Below, in pieces: positions 53,781 to 62,999 of a DNA stretch of 64,000 nucleotides. Position 1 is the first letter of the stretch. Each line of letters opens with the position of its first letter. Location of the stretch: assembly GCF_026339955.1 (NCBI RefSeq), contig NZ_JAPEPW010000001.1, positions 7,523,001 through 7,587,000 of the forward strand, given 5' to 3'. The stretch is from Streptomyces sp. NBC_01549. GTDB lineage: Bacteria > Actinomycetota > Actinomycetes > Streptomycetales > Streptomycetaceae. The translations under genes were made by a program, and so were the position numbers. The notes under the pieces are model-generated. The model did not search any database. It had not been told where the DNA came from and saw nothing but the letters and a program-made list of their open reading frames with translations.

Positions 53781-55871
53781 ATGAGCGAAGCCGAATGGCA
53801 TCCGTCCGGCATCGACTGGGCTCGCCCCCGCCGGGACCGCGAGTCGTTGCAGCCGAGCGGGCTGATGGACCTTCTCGGCGTCGCGGCGACACTGTTGGAC
53901 GCGGACGGGCGGATCGTCCTGTGGAGTCCCCAGGCAGAGGAACTGTACGGGTACACCGCGGAGGAGGCGCTCGGGCAGTACGCCGCACTGCTCCTGGTCC
54001 GTGAAGAGGACTGGGACTGGGTGATCAAGAAGTTCGCCGAGGTCATGGAGACCGGCCAGAGCTGGGGCGGCACGTTTCCCATCCGCTGCAAGGACGGCAG
54101 CACACGGCTGGTGGAGCTGCGCAACATGCGGCTGCTGGATGACCGCGGCGACTTCTACGCCCTGGGGCTCGGCACCGACTCACCCACACTTCGCGAGGTG
54201 GAACGGGATGTCGCCCTGTCCACCCGACTGGTCTCCCAGTCCCCGTTCGGGCTGGCGATCCTTGACACCGACCTCAGGTACCTGGCCGTCAACCCCGCAC
54301 TGGAGCGGATGCATGGCGTCCCCGCGAAAGAGCACCTTGGCCGCCATTACCGCGAGATCATGAGCGCCGACAAGTTCGATGGGATCGAGGCCGCGATGAG
54401 GCGGGTCCTCGAGACCGGGGTGCCCCTGCTCGACGAGTCCACCGTCGTCGGCTTCACCCCGGCCGATCCGGAACAACGCCACGCGTGGTCGATCTCGGTC
54501 TACCGGCTGGAGGACACCCAGGGCCGTGTTCTCGGGGTGGCCGAACTGGTGGTGGACGTCAGTGAGCGCTACAGGTCGGCCATGGAGGCCACCGAGACCC
54601 GGCGGCGTCTGGCCCTGATCGCCGACGGCTCCGCTCGCATCGGCACCACCCTGGAAGTCGAGGAGACAGCCCGGGAGCTGGCCGAAGTGACCGTTCCCGA
54701 GTTCGCCGACATGGTCGCCGTCGACGTCCTCGACTCCGTCCTCGACGAGCACTGCCCTGCCTCCGACAAAGGCCCCGCTCTCTTCCGGGCCCTCGCGGTG
54801 AAGGCCGCCTACCCCACCGAAGCCGTCCGGGCCGCCGATCCGCCCGGGAACACCACCTCCTATGCAGCCGATCGCGTGGCCACCCGATGTGTGCGCACCG
54901 GCCGCCCCATCCTGATCCCCCACGCCGACGGCAAAGACCTGACGCGTATCGCCGGCGACGACCGCGCCGCCACGCTGCTGGCCCGGGCCGGGGTGCACTC
55001 CTACATGGCCGTCCCGCTGACCGCACGCGGCACCGTCCTGGGCTTCCTGGGTCTCTCCCGTGCTCGTGATCCGCGGCCCTTCGACGAGGACGACCTCTCC
55101 ATCGCCACCGAGCTGGCATTCCGCGCCGCGGTGTGCATCGACAACGCCCGCACGCACCAGAGCGTGCGCACCGCCGCCGAGACCCTGCAGCGCAGCCTGC
55201 TCCCCGACCACCCGTCGAGCCTTCCCGGCCTGCAGGTCGCCTCCCGGTACGTCCCGGCACAGGCCGCCTACGAGATCGGCGGCGACTGGTACGACGTCCT
55301 CCCGCTCGGCGGCGACAAGACCGCCCTGGTCGTGGGCGACGTCATGGGCAGCGGCATCGACGCCGCCGCGGCCATGGGGCGCCTGCGTACCGCCACGGCC
55401 GCCTTCGCCAGCCTCGATCTGGAGCCCGCCCGGGTTCTGGAGCAGCTCGACTCGATCACCTCCGGGCTGGAGCAGTACATCGCCACGTGCCTCTACGCCG
55501 CCTACGATCCCCACCGCGGGGAGTGCCTCATCGCCAACGCCGGCCACCTGCCTCCTGTCCTCATGCGCTGCGGCGAGCGACCCCGGCTGCTCGACCTGCC
55601 GGCCGGTATCCCGCTCGGAGTCGGCGGTGTCCCGTTCGAAGCGACCGCCGTCGAATTCGGTCCGGGAGACGGGCTGGTCCTGTACACGGACGGTCTGGTC
55701 GAAACCCGCCATCACCCCATCGACGAACGCCTCGCGGTCCTTGTGCACGCCCTCGACGTCGCCGAATGCCCGTTGGAGGAAACGTGCGACCGGCTGCTTG
55801 AGGGCCTGCGGCATCCGCATGACCGCGACGACGTCGCTCTGCTGATAGCCCGCGCGGTACGTGAGCAGTGA
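53781..55871 (+). CDS. PAS-PAS-GAF-PP2C (SpoIIE-type) phosphatase
   Basis: 696 residues from ATG 53781; the preceding GTG codon is also in frame. Domains: PAS at about 30-140 (GVAATLLDADGRIVLWSPQA), PAS at about 155-275 (GLAILDTDLRYLAVNPALER), GAF at about 295-460 (SARIGTTLEVEETARELAEV, HSYMAVPLTARGTVLGFLGL), PP2C at about 475-690 with GGDWYDVLPLGGDKTALVVG, GDVMGSG, NAGHLPPVLMR, LYTDGLVETRHHP and DDVALLI. It probably dephosphorylates an anti-anti-sigma factor in response to redox or light-type PAS signals. The order GAF/PP2C matches the two other large phosphatases in the window. Monocistronic. Confidence 0.92.
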   Translation: MSEAEWHPSGIDWARPRRDRESLQPSGLMDLLGVAATLLDADGRIVLWSPQAEELYGYTAEEALGQYAALLLVREEDWDWVIKKFAEVMETGQSWGGTFPIRCKDGSTRLVELRNMRLLDDRGDFYALGLGTDSPTLREVERDVALSTRLVSQSPFGLAILDTDLRYLAVNPALERMHGVPAKEHLGRHYREIMSADKFDGIEAAMRRVLETGVPLLDESTVVGFTPADPEQRHAWSISVYRLEDTQGRVLGVAELVVDVSERYRSAMEATETRRRLALIADGSARIGTTLEVEETARELAEVTVPEFADMVAVDVLDSVLDEHCPASDKGPALFRALAVKAAYPTEAVRAADPPGNTTSYAADRVATRCVRTGRPILIPHADGKDLTRIAGDDRAATLLARAGVHSYMAVPLTARGTVLGFLGLSRARDPRPFDEDDLSIATELAFRAAVCIDNARTHQSVRTAAETLQRSLLPDHPSSLPGLQVASRYVPAQAAYEIGGDWYDVLPLGGDKTALVVGDVMGSGIDAAAAMGRLRTATAAFASLDLEPARVLEQLDSITSGLEQYIATCLYAAYDPHRGECLIANAGHLPPVLMRCGERPRLLDLPAGIPLGVGGVPFEATAVEFGPGDGLVLYTDGLVETRHHPIDERLAVLVHALDVAECPLEETCDRLLEGLRHPHDRDDVALLIARAVREQ

Positions 55872-55925
55872 CGACATGCGGGGCCTGCCCGGCCGGGGGA
55901 GGCCGCGGTCGGCGTCGTGCGGCTG

Positions 55926-57089
55926 TTACTTGCCCCAGATCTTCCGGTACGCGTCCCGAAAGCCCGACGGGTCCCAGGCCGTGGCCCCGTGGCTGTTGTC
56001 TGCCGTGGTGATGTGGACGGGAGCCACGTATCCGCTGGCGGGCCGGCCTGAGAAGGCGCGATTGAACTCGTCGACGATCTGCCAGCCCTGCAGGGACAGT
56101 GGCTCGGGGACGGTGGCGGCCTGGTATTGCCTGCTGTTGATGCGCTGGAAGGCGGAGGGGTCGCCGTCGCCGGCGCCGATGTTGAAGGGGGGCCCGGAGC
56201 CTTTTTGGCCCGCGGCACGGAAGGCGGGGGCCGCGTCGGCGAAGTACAGATCGTTGATGGCGACGGAGTGGGTCCACGCGCTCCCGAAGCGGGAGAGGAG
56301 GGAGGAGATCTCCCGGGGAGTGCGGCTGCTCGCGTCCGAGATGGGGATGTTCTCGTACGACAGGAGCTTCACGCCCGAGCAGGTGGCGAGGTCCTTCCGG
56401 ATCAGCTCGGACTTGTTCCTGGCGAAGGGGATCGAGGCGTCGGTGATGAGCACGACCCCGGCGTGGCCGTCGGAGTGCGAAATGATCCACTGGGCGCTGA
56501 TGCCGGCCACGTCCTCGACCCGGGTGGTGACGTTGGTGAAGAGTTTCGGCCTTCGGCTGGGTCCGGGGGCGGCGATCGCGTGCCAGCCGATGAGCGGGAT
56601 GCCTGCCTTGTCGGCCTGCGAGAGCTGCAGCGACGTCGAGTTGGGGTCGAAGCCGCCGATGACGATGCCCGAGGGTTTGAGGGCCAAGGCCGTGCTCATC
56701 GCCGCCTGGACGCCAGCGGGCGTGCCTTCGCCGTCGATCACCCTGACGTTCCAGCCGATGACCCGTGCGGCTTCCCGCAGACCGTTCGCGGCGCCCGCGA
56801 CGCCGGGATTGGTCATGGTCTGGGCGACGTAGACGATGGTCTTGCCGGAGACGGCCGTAGGGCCGCTGGTCGGCCCGCTCCAGGGGACGTCGGTCCTTTC
56901 CGCCTCTCTGATGGCGGCCTGGGCACGGGCCCGGACCGCGGGGCAGCCGCTCGGGTGCGTGGGGGAGTCCCCCGGGCCGCTCGACGAACCGCGTTCGCAG
57001 CCCGCGAGGACCGTTGTCGCGGCCAGCAGGGTGGTGACGACGGACCGCGCCTTCATGACGCCGGGAGTGGCTCTGCGGTTGCCGTGCAC
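55926..57089 (-). CDS. Sugar ABC transporter substrate-binding lipoprotein
   Basis: 387 residues from GTG 57089, which follows GAGGAG; ATG 57056 is also possible. A lipoprotein signal ends LLAATTVLAGC-ERG. The periplasmic-binding fold of the ribose/autoinducer family follows: KTIVYVAQTMTNPGVAGAAN, GVQAAMSTALALKPSGIVIG, FNIGAGDGDPSAFQRI and the C-terminal GWQIVDEFNRAFSGRPASGY. It binds a sugar or related small molecule outside the membrane and gives it to the permease encoded upstream. It is the last gene of the three-gene operon, 69 bp after the permease stop. Confidence 0.87.
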   Translation of the reverse strand: MHGNRRATPGVMKARSVVTTLLAATTVLAGCERGSSSGPGDSPTHPSGCPAVRARAQAAIREAERTDVPWSGPTSGPTAVSGKTIVYVAQTMTNPGVAGAANGLREAARVIGWNVRVIDGEGTPAGVQAAMSTALALKPSGIVIGGFDPNSTSLQLSQADKAGIPLIGWHAIAAPGPSRRPKLFTNVTTRVEDVAGISAQWIISHSDGHAGVVLITDASIPFARNKSELIRKDLATCSGVKLLSYENIPISDASSRTPREISSLLSRFGSAWTHSVAINDLYFADAAPAFRAAGQKGSGPPFNIGAGDGDPSAFQRINSRQYQAATVPEPLSLQGWQIVDEFNRAFSGRPASGYVAPVHITTADNSHGATAWDPSGFRDAYRKIWGK

Positions 57090-57158
57090 GGGAGCTCCTC
57101 GCGGAGGAATGGGCGGGACGATGCGGCCGAGGGCACCCGGTGACACCCATGGCGCGGA

Positions 57159-58298
57159 TCATGGAGCGGTCCCCGCCGCACCGCCGTCCCCCGTCGGCGA
57201 GGACGGCGGTGGGGGCGCCGCGGCGGGCGAGTCGCGGGCCGCCACGGCGCCGGTGCGCAGGCGGCGGGCGGAGTAGCCGGACAGACCGACGGCCACGAGC
57301 AGGGTGGCACCGTAGAACAGCGGAATCGTCCAGAAGCCGGCGCCCATCTGACCGATGCCGGTGAGGCCGACGGCGAGGACGGCGACGGCGACGACGGTCC
57401 CCATGGCGTTGGGGCGGCCGGGTTTGAGCGCGGTGGAGCCGAGGAGGGCGGCGGCGAAGGCGGGCAGCAGGTAGTCGAGGCCGACGCTGGGATTGCCAAT
57501 CTGCTGCTGGGCCGCGAGCAGCACACCGGCGAGGCCGACGATCAGTCCCGACGCGGTGAACGCGTGGACGGAGTATCTGCGCGTCGGGATACCGATGAGG
57601 TCGGCGACGCGTGGGTTCGAACCGATGACGTACAGGCACCGGCCGAACGGCAGCCGTTCCAGCACGAGCCAGAGCGCGACGGCGAGTCCGAGCACGTAGA
57701 AGGCGGGGAGGGGAAGACCGAGGAACGTGGAGTCGTAGAGGTCGGTGAAGGCGGTCGGCAGGCCCTGGGGGCCGGGGACGATCCGAGCACCGTCGGTGAT
57801 CCAGCCGGTCACGGCGTACAGCATGCTGCCGGTCCCGAGCGTGGCGATGAAGGAGTCGATGCGGCCGAACTCGACGATGACACCGTTGAGGATGCCCACG
57901 ACCGCCCCACCGAGGATCACCGCGAGGCAGGCGAGCGGCCAGGGCCACCCGTCGTTGACGACGAGGCGCATCACCATGACGTGGGCCAGGCCGAGGCCGT
58001 AGCCGAGGGAGAGGTCGAAGTTGCCCGTCACGATGGGGACCGTGGCGGCGAGTGCCAGAACGGCCGGGATCGACTGGGTGGACAGGATCGCGTCGACGGT
58101 GTCCAGCGTGGGGAAGGTGCGCGGCAGGGCGAGGGAGAAGATCAGGAAGAGCAAGCCGGTGAGAGCCAGGAGACCGTACCTGCCGATGAGGTGCCCGCCC
58201 GGTCCGCGCGGTCGCGGTGGCCTGCCCGGTCGGCCGAAGCGGCGCAGCGGCCCGGGTCGTTGCGGCCGGGGTGGGGGAGCGGAGGGAGAGTCCGTCAT
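57159..58298 (-). CDS. Sugar ABC transporter permease, RbsC type
   Basis: 379 residues from ATG 58298, which overlaps the ATPase stop (ATGA). After a Pro/Arg-rich cytosolic start come eight to ten membrane helices (YGLLALTGLLFLIFSLALP, IPAVLALAATVPIVTGNFDL, LACLAVILGGAVVGILNGVI). The cytoplasmic coupling loop is GSNPRVADLIGIPTRRYSVH, the EAA-like motif of the RbsC/BPD_transp_2 family. A single permease gene means a homodimer. The C-terminal tail is disordered. No regulator or kinase gene is present, so the transported sugar cannot be named. Confidence 0.9.
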   Translation of the reverse strand: MTDSPSAPPPRPQRPGPLRRFGRPGRPPRPRGPGGHLIGRYGLLALTGLLFLIFSLALPRTFPTLDTVDAILSTQSIPAVLALAATVPIVTGNFDLSLGYGLGLAHVMVMRLVVNDGWPWPLACLAVILGGAVVGILNGVIVEFGRIDSFIATLGTGSMLYAVTGWITDGARIVPGPQGLPTAFTDLYDSTFLGLPLPAFYVLGLAVALWLVLERLPFGRCLYVIGSNPRVADLIGIPTRRYSVHAFTASGLIVGLAGVLLAAQQQIGNPSVGLDYLLPAFAAALLGSTALKPGRPNAMGTVVAVAVLAVGLTGIGQMGAGFWTIPLFYGATLLVAVGLSGYSARRLRTGAVAARDSPAAAPPPPSSPTGDGGAAGTAP

Positions 58299-59887
58299 GC
58301 GGTGGTCGCGGTTCCGGAGACCGGCATGGCCGACGCCGCCCGGATGAGCCCGGCGACAGTGAGGGCCGGACCGCTCAGCTCGGCCCTCACGGACCCGCGG
58401 ACGAAGACCAGGGCGCGTCGACACACGCCCGCGACCTCCTCGAAATCGGTGGAAATGAGCAGGACGGCAAGGCCGGCGGCCAGCCCGTCGTCGAGCAGCC
58501 GGTAGAGCGCGGCCTTGGCGCCGATGTCCACGCTCGCGGTGGGCTCCTCGAGGATCAGCAGGCGCGGGCCGACCGGGAGCCACCGGCCGATCACAACCTT
58601 CTGCTGGTTTCCGCCGGACAGGGTCGCGATGGGCGCCTCGCTGTCGCGGGGCTGCACCGAGAGCCGTTCGATCAGACCGGCCGCCTCCGCGCGTTCGCGG
58701 CGGGGGCTGATCCAGCTCAGTGCCGACAGGCCGCCTGCGCGGGGGTTGGCCAGGAGGTTCTCCCGTACGGTCAGCTCGGCCGCGCAGCCCTCGTGCTGTC
58801 TGTCTCCGCTCACGAAGCCCACACCCAGGCGGACGGCATCTGTGACCGTACGTGGGCTGTACGGCTGACCGCCGAGCAGGACCCGCCCGTCGAGGACGGG
58901 CCGGGAACCGGCCAGGGCTCGGCCCAGGTCCATGTGTCCGGCGCCCGAGAGCCCGACCAGGCCCAGGACTTCCCCGGCCCTGAGTTCCAGGTTGACGGGT
59001 CCCGCGCCCGCGGTCTGTACGCCGTCGAGGGTCAGGACGGTCCGGGCGTCGGCCGGGAGCGTGGCGGGCCGGTGGTCGGACAGTTCTTCGCCGACGATGT
59101 CGTGCACCAGACGGGCGGGGCTGCGGCCCGCCAGCGGGCCGTGGCTGACCACGTGGCCGTCGCGCAGGACGGCGAAGGTGTCGGCGACCTTGTACACCTC
59201 GTCGAGCCGGTGGCTGACGTAGAGAATGCCGTGCCCCCGGTCGCGCAGGGCATGGAGCACGCGGAAGAGCCGGGCGCAGTCGGCGGCGGGGAGCCGGGCG
59301 GTCGGCTCGTCGAGGACGATGAGCTTCGCGTGTGCCGCCAGGGCTCGGGCGATGGCGACCAGCGAGCGCTCGGCGGGGGCGAGTTCGGCGATCGACGCGT
59401 CGGGGTCGAGATGTCCGGCGACGATCCTCAGGGCGTCGGCGCAGCGCTCCCGGGTCCGCCGCCAGGAAACCAGGCCGGCGCGTCGGGGATACCCGGTCCC
59501 CAGGGCGATGTTCTCGGCGACCGTCATCCACTCCACGAGGCCGAGGTCCTGGTGGATGAAGGACATGCTGTGGGTGGCGGCATGGCTCCCGAGCGGGTGC
59601 CCGTCCACCGTGATCCGCCCTGTGTCGGCGTGGTGGACGCCGGCGAGGATCTTGATGAGCGTGGACTTTCCGGCGCCGTTGGGACCCAGGAGGGCGAGGA
59701 CGCTGCCGGCGTGGACGTCGAGGTCGACCCCGGCCAGTGCGAGGGTCCCGCCGAACCGCTTGCCGAGCCCGCGGATGCGGACCAGAGGTTCCGCCCCGAA
59801 AGGCGGGACGTCCTTCGGGGAAGTGCCGGGAGCGTCATGCACGGACATCTCCGAGGGGTCGTCTGGCTGGTTCTTCCCGACGTTCAT
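58295..59887 (-). CDS. Sugar ABC transporter ATPase, RbsA type
   Basis: 530 residues with two fused ATPase domains. First: Walker A LLGPNGAGKSTLIKIL, an unusual signature LAPAERSLVAIARALAAHAK, Walker B LIVLDEPTARLP. Second: a degenerate Walker A GLVGLSGAGHMDLGRALAG, a good signature ATLSGGNQQKVVIGRWL and LLILEEPTASVDIGAKAALY. Asymmetry of this kind is normal for RbsA-type proteins, where only part of the sites hydrolyse ATP. Three starts are possible (TTG 59899, ATG 59887, ATG 59848). It heads the operon, four bases overlapping the permease. Confidence 0.9.
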   Translation of the reverse strand: MNVGKNQPDDPSEMSVHDAPGTSPKDVPPFGAEPLVRIRGLGKRFGGTLALAGVDLDVHAGSVLALLGPNGAGKSTLIKILAGVHHADTGRITVDGHPLGSHAATHSMSFIHQDLGLVEWMTVAENIALGTGYPRRAGLVSWRRTRERCADALRIVAGHLDPDASIAELAPAERSLVAIARALAAHAKLIVLDEPTARLPAADCARLFRVLHALRDRGHGILYVSHRLDEVYKVADTFAVLRDGHVVSHGPLAGRSPARLVHDIVGEELSDHRPATLPADARTVLTLDGVQTAGAGPVNLELRAGEVLGLVGLSGAGHMDLGRALAGSRPVLDGRVLLGGQPYSPRTVTDAVRLGVGFVSGDRQHEGCAAELTVRENLLANPRAGGLSALSWISPRRERAEAAGLIERLSVQPRDSEAPIATLSGGNQQKVVIGRWLPVGPRLLILEEPTASVDIGAKAALYRLLDDGLAAGLAVLLISTDFEEVAGVCRRALVFVRGSVRAELSGPALTVAGLIRAASAMPVSGTATTA

Positions 59888-60053
59888 CGTCGATACCAAT
59901 GGGGCGAATCGGAGTATTTCAGATATCTTGCCCGCTTCCGCGACTCCAGCGAGTCAGTGGGCCGCCCAGGCGATCCGCGTGTCCGACGGTCGCCTCGCGC
60001 GTGGCCGGTGGTGGAGTCCGCTGGATGACGAGCGGATTCGCGTGCTCGGTCCC

Positions 60054-62999
60054 TCAGGCGCCGTCGAGCCCGCATTCGGCCCAGATGACCTTGCCCTCGG
60101 GCAGGTAGCGCGTACCCCAGCTCTGCGCCAGCTGCGCGACGAGGAACAGGCCACGGCCGCCCTCGTCGGTGCTGGCCGCCCGGCGCAGGTGCGGAGCGGT
60201 GTTGCTGGTGTCGGAGACCTCGCAGATCAGGGTGCGGCCGTGGAGCAGGCGTACCCGGATGGGCCCGGCGCCGTGGCGGATGGCGTTGGTCACCAGCTCG
60301 CTGAGCATCAGTTCGGCGGCGAACGCGGTCTCGTCGAGTCCCCAGTCGGCCAATTGCCGGAGGGCGGCGGCGCGGACTTCACTGACCCGGGACGGGTCGG
60401 CGGGCAGGTCCCAGGTGGCGATCCGGTGGGGGTCCAGGGCGTGGGTGCGGGCGACGAGCAGGGCGATGTCATCACCGGGGTGGGCGGGCGCGACGGTGTC
60501 CAGGACCGTCTGACAGGTCTGCTCCGGTGTGTGCTCCGGGTGGGCCAGGGCGCCGCGCAGCTTGTCGAGGACCATGTCCACGTCGCGGTGCCGGTCCTCG
60601 ATGAGCCCGTCCGTGTAAAGGAGCAGCTGGCTGCCCTCGGGGAGGTGGATCTCGGCGGCTTCGAACGGCAGGCCCCCGAGGCCGAGGGGCGGCCCGGCGG
60701 GCAGGTCGGGGAACGACACGGTGCCGTCGGGCCGCACCAGCGCGGGCGGAGGGTGGCCGGCCCGGGCCATGGTGCACTGCTGTGAGGTCGGGTCGTAGAT
60801 GGCGTACAGGCAGGTCGCGCCGATGACGCCGGTACCGGCGGCGGGTTCCTCCCGGTCCAGGCGTCCCACCAGGTTGTCGAGGTGAGTGAGGACTTCGTCC
60901 GGGGGGAAGTCGAGTTCGGCGAAGCTGCGTGCGGCGGTGCGCAGCTGGCCCATGGTGGCGGCGGAGAGCATGCCGTGGCCGACGACGTCCCCGACGAAGA
61001 GACCGATACGGGTGCCGGAGAGGGGGAAGACGTCGTACCAGTCCCCGCCCACGTCGGATTCGGCGGGCAGGTAGCGATGGGCGACCTCGACGGCGTCCTG
61101 ATCGGGCAGATCGTGCGGCAGCAGGCTGCGCTGCAGGGTCAGGACCATGGTGCGTTCGCGGGTGTAGCGCCGGGCGTTGTCGATGGACAGGGCGGCCCGG
61201 TTGGCGAGTTCCAGGCCCAGCGAGCGGTCGTCGTCACCGAAGGGGGCGGGGTCCTGCGCACGGTAGAAGCTGGCGATGCCCAGGACCACGCCGCGGGCGG
61301 CCAGGGGGACCGCGATGAGGGAGTGGACGTGGGTGAGCAGCCGTTCGGTGTGCTCGGGGTCCTGGGCGAGCCAGCCCGCAGCGGCCTTCAGATCCGGTTC
61401 CAGCACTGCCTGCCCGCTGGTCAGACAGCGCATCTGGGGCGTGGTCAGGCCGAAGTCGACCTGCTCTCCCACCGGGCTGAAGGGCAGGTCGTCGCGGATG
61501 CCGTGGACCACCGTACGGTGCAGGTCACTGCGGGGGTCGGCGGACTCCTCGCCGCGCAGTACGGCCTCCGGCAGGTCGATGGTGACGAAGTCGGCCAGTC
61601 GTGGCACCGCCGTCTCGGCGAGTTCCTGGGCGGTGCGGCGCACGTCCAGGGTGGTGCCGATGCGGGCGCTGGCCTCGGACAGCAGTTCCAGGCGGCGGCG
61701 TGCGGCAACGGCGTACGTCCCCACGCGCGGTTCCCCCACCATCACGAGCTCTCTGGCCTGGGGCGGGGAGTCCGGCTGGTCGTCCACGACGCGACCCCTG
61801 CCGACGGTGCCGAACAGGCCGCGCGCGACGTCGGGGAGGCGTCTGGACAGCGCGGTGATGGACAGACGCCCGGGCGCCGCCACGGCAGGAGCGAGCCGGG
61901 GCGGCGGGGCGGTGGTGACCATGGCGAGGTCGCTGGGGAAACCCGGCGGCACGTCGACCTGGCTCGGGGCGGCGAGAGGCACTCGCGCTGAGGAGCCGGG
62001 GAGAACGGCCTCGATGGCGACACCCTCCACCCCTGAGCCACTCGTCATCGGACGGCTCACGAGGGTGACCCGCCGACCGTCGAACAGGTACACGTCGACG
62101 GCGGCCCGCTGCCCGCTGGAGATCAGCTCGGCGGCCCGCTCCGTGAGGACCGCCCGGTCATGGGGGTGCAGCACGGGGGCCAGTTCGTCCACCCCGATGG
62201 TGCGGTGAAGGCCGACGGAGGCTTCGGCTCTGGTGTCCAGGTACGCCCGCAACAGCGCGCGCTCACGCGCGGAACTCTGCCCGAGCAGCCGCCGCTCGAT
62301 GGCCCGGGCCGCCTTGCGCAGCGTGATCGCCAGCGCCGGGTCTTCGGCGCTGCTGGGATAGCCGAAGCACAAGACGCCCTCGATACGACCGCTGAGCGGA
62401 TCGCGGACCGGAAGCGCGCGGCAGGCGCTTCGCTGAGAACGCTCGGCGAAGTGCTCGGCACCGTGTACCCGGATGAGTTGCCGCTCCGCCAGTGCGAGAC
62501 CGATGCCGTTGGTGCCGGCGACCCGTTCGGCGAACACGAATCCGGGGACGCGTTGGAACGCCGGGAGACTTCTGGCCAGCGACGCCTCTCCGAAACGGCG
62601 CAGGAGGACCGTCCCGTTCGCATCGGCGACGGAGATGTTCATCTTGCTGCCGGCGAACATGGCCTGCAGCTGGTCGAGCACGGGGACGGCCGCGCGGACG
62701 ATCCGGCCGTCCCGGTCGAAATCTTCCCGGAAGGGAAGGTCGGCCTGGTCCGGCGAGAGGCCGAGGGAGCGACTGCGCCGCCACGAACTCAAGATCGATG
62801 TGCGCACGTCCGCGTCGACCGGCTCACCCTGAAGAAACCGCTCACGGGAACGGGCAGGCTCTGTGCCGCCTGTCGCGCGCCCCGGCGGCATCGGTTTCCC
62901 GCCGGACAGAACCACGCTTCGCCTCACTGGCGCCTTCGGCAACCAAGTCGAAAATAACTTGGTATCCACGAGAATACGGTTATTGCGCATATCAGTCAC
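60054..62999 (-). CDS. AcoR-type GAF / GAF-PP2C / HATPase multidomain switch protein
   Basis: 981 residues. Domains in order: about 65-260, a region like the sensor half of AcoR-type activators (SSWRRSRSLGLSPDQADLPF, VAGTNGIGLALAERQLIRVH); about 275-345 a PAS-like stretch; GAF at about 440-610 (SARIGTTLDVRRTAQELAET, THVHSLIAVPLAARGVVLGI); PP2C at about 625-830 with VGGDWYDVFPLSGTRIGLFV, GDVVGHG, RAGHPPPALVRPDG, LYTDGLIEDRH and GDDIALLVA; HATPase of anti-sigma type at about 845-975 (AAELMLSELVTNAIRHGAGP, DEGGRGLFLVAQLAQSWGT). It could dephosphorylate an anti-anti-sigma factor and rephosphorylate or bind it. Start codon GTG 62999 or ATG 62990. Confidence 0.9.
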   Translation of the reverse strand: MTDMRNNRILVDTKLFSTWLPKAPVRRSVVLSGGKPMPPGRATGGTEPARSRERFLQGEPVDADVRTSILSSWRRSRSLGLSPDQADLPFREDFDRDGRIVRAAVPVLDQLQAMFAGSKMNISVADANGTVLLRRFGEASLARSLPAFQRVPGFVFAERVAGTNGIGLALAERQLIRVHGAEHFAERSQRSACRALPVRDPLSGRIEGVLCFGYPSSAEDPALAITLRKAARAIERRLLGQSSARERALLRAYLDTRAEASVGLHRTIGVDELAPVLHPHDRAVLTERAAELISSGQRAAVDVYLFDGRRVTLVSRPMTSGSGVEGVAIEAVLPGSSARVPLAAPSQVDVPPGFPSDLAMVTTAPPPRLAPAVAAPGRLSITALSRRLPDVARGLFGTVGRGRVVDDQPDSPPQARELVMVGEPRVGTYAVAARRRLELLSEASARIGTTLDVRRTAQELAETAVPRLADFVTIDLPEAVLRGEESADPRSDLHRTVVHGIRDDLPFSPVGEQVDFGLTTPQMRCLTSGQAVLEPDLKAAAGWLAQDPEHTERLLTHVHSLIAVPLAARGVVLGIASFYRAQDPAPFGDDDRSLGLELANRAALSIDNARRYTRERTMVLTLQRSLLPHDLPDQDAVEVAHRYLPAESDVGGDWYDVFPLSGTRIGLFVGDVVGHGMLSAATMGQLRTAARSFAELDFPPDEVLTHLDNLVGRLDREEPAAGTGVIGATCLYAIYDPTSQQCTMARAGHPPPALVRPDGTVSFPDLPAGPPLGLGGLPFEAAEIHLPEGSQLLLYTDGLIEDRHRDVDMVLDKLRGALAHPEHTPEQTCQTVLDTVAPAHPGDDIALLVARTHALDPHRIATWDLPADPSRVSEVRAAALRQLADWGLDETAFAAELMLSELVTNAIRHGAGPIRVRLLHGRTLICEVSDTSNTAPHLRRAASTDEGGRGLFLVAQLAQSWGTRYLPEGKVIWAECGLDGA

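Noticed and set aside
57605..57630. GGGTTCGAACC, like the T-arm of a tRNA
   Set aside because: It lies inside the permease gene and encodes the conserved GSNPRVADL coupling loop; no acceptor or anticodon arms pair around it.
58299..59531. Upstream extension of the permease frame
   Set aside because: It overlaps the ATPase gene and is Arg/Pro rich; the ATG overlapping the ATPase stop is the natural start.
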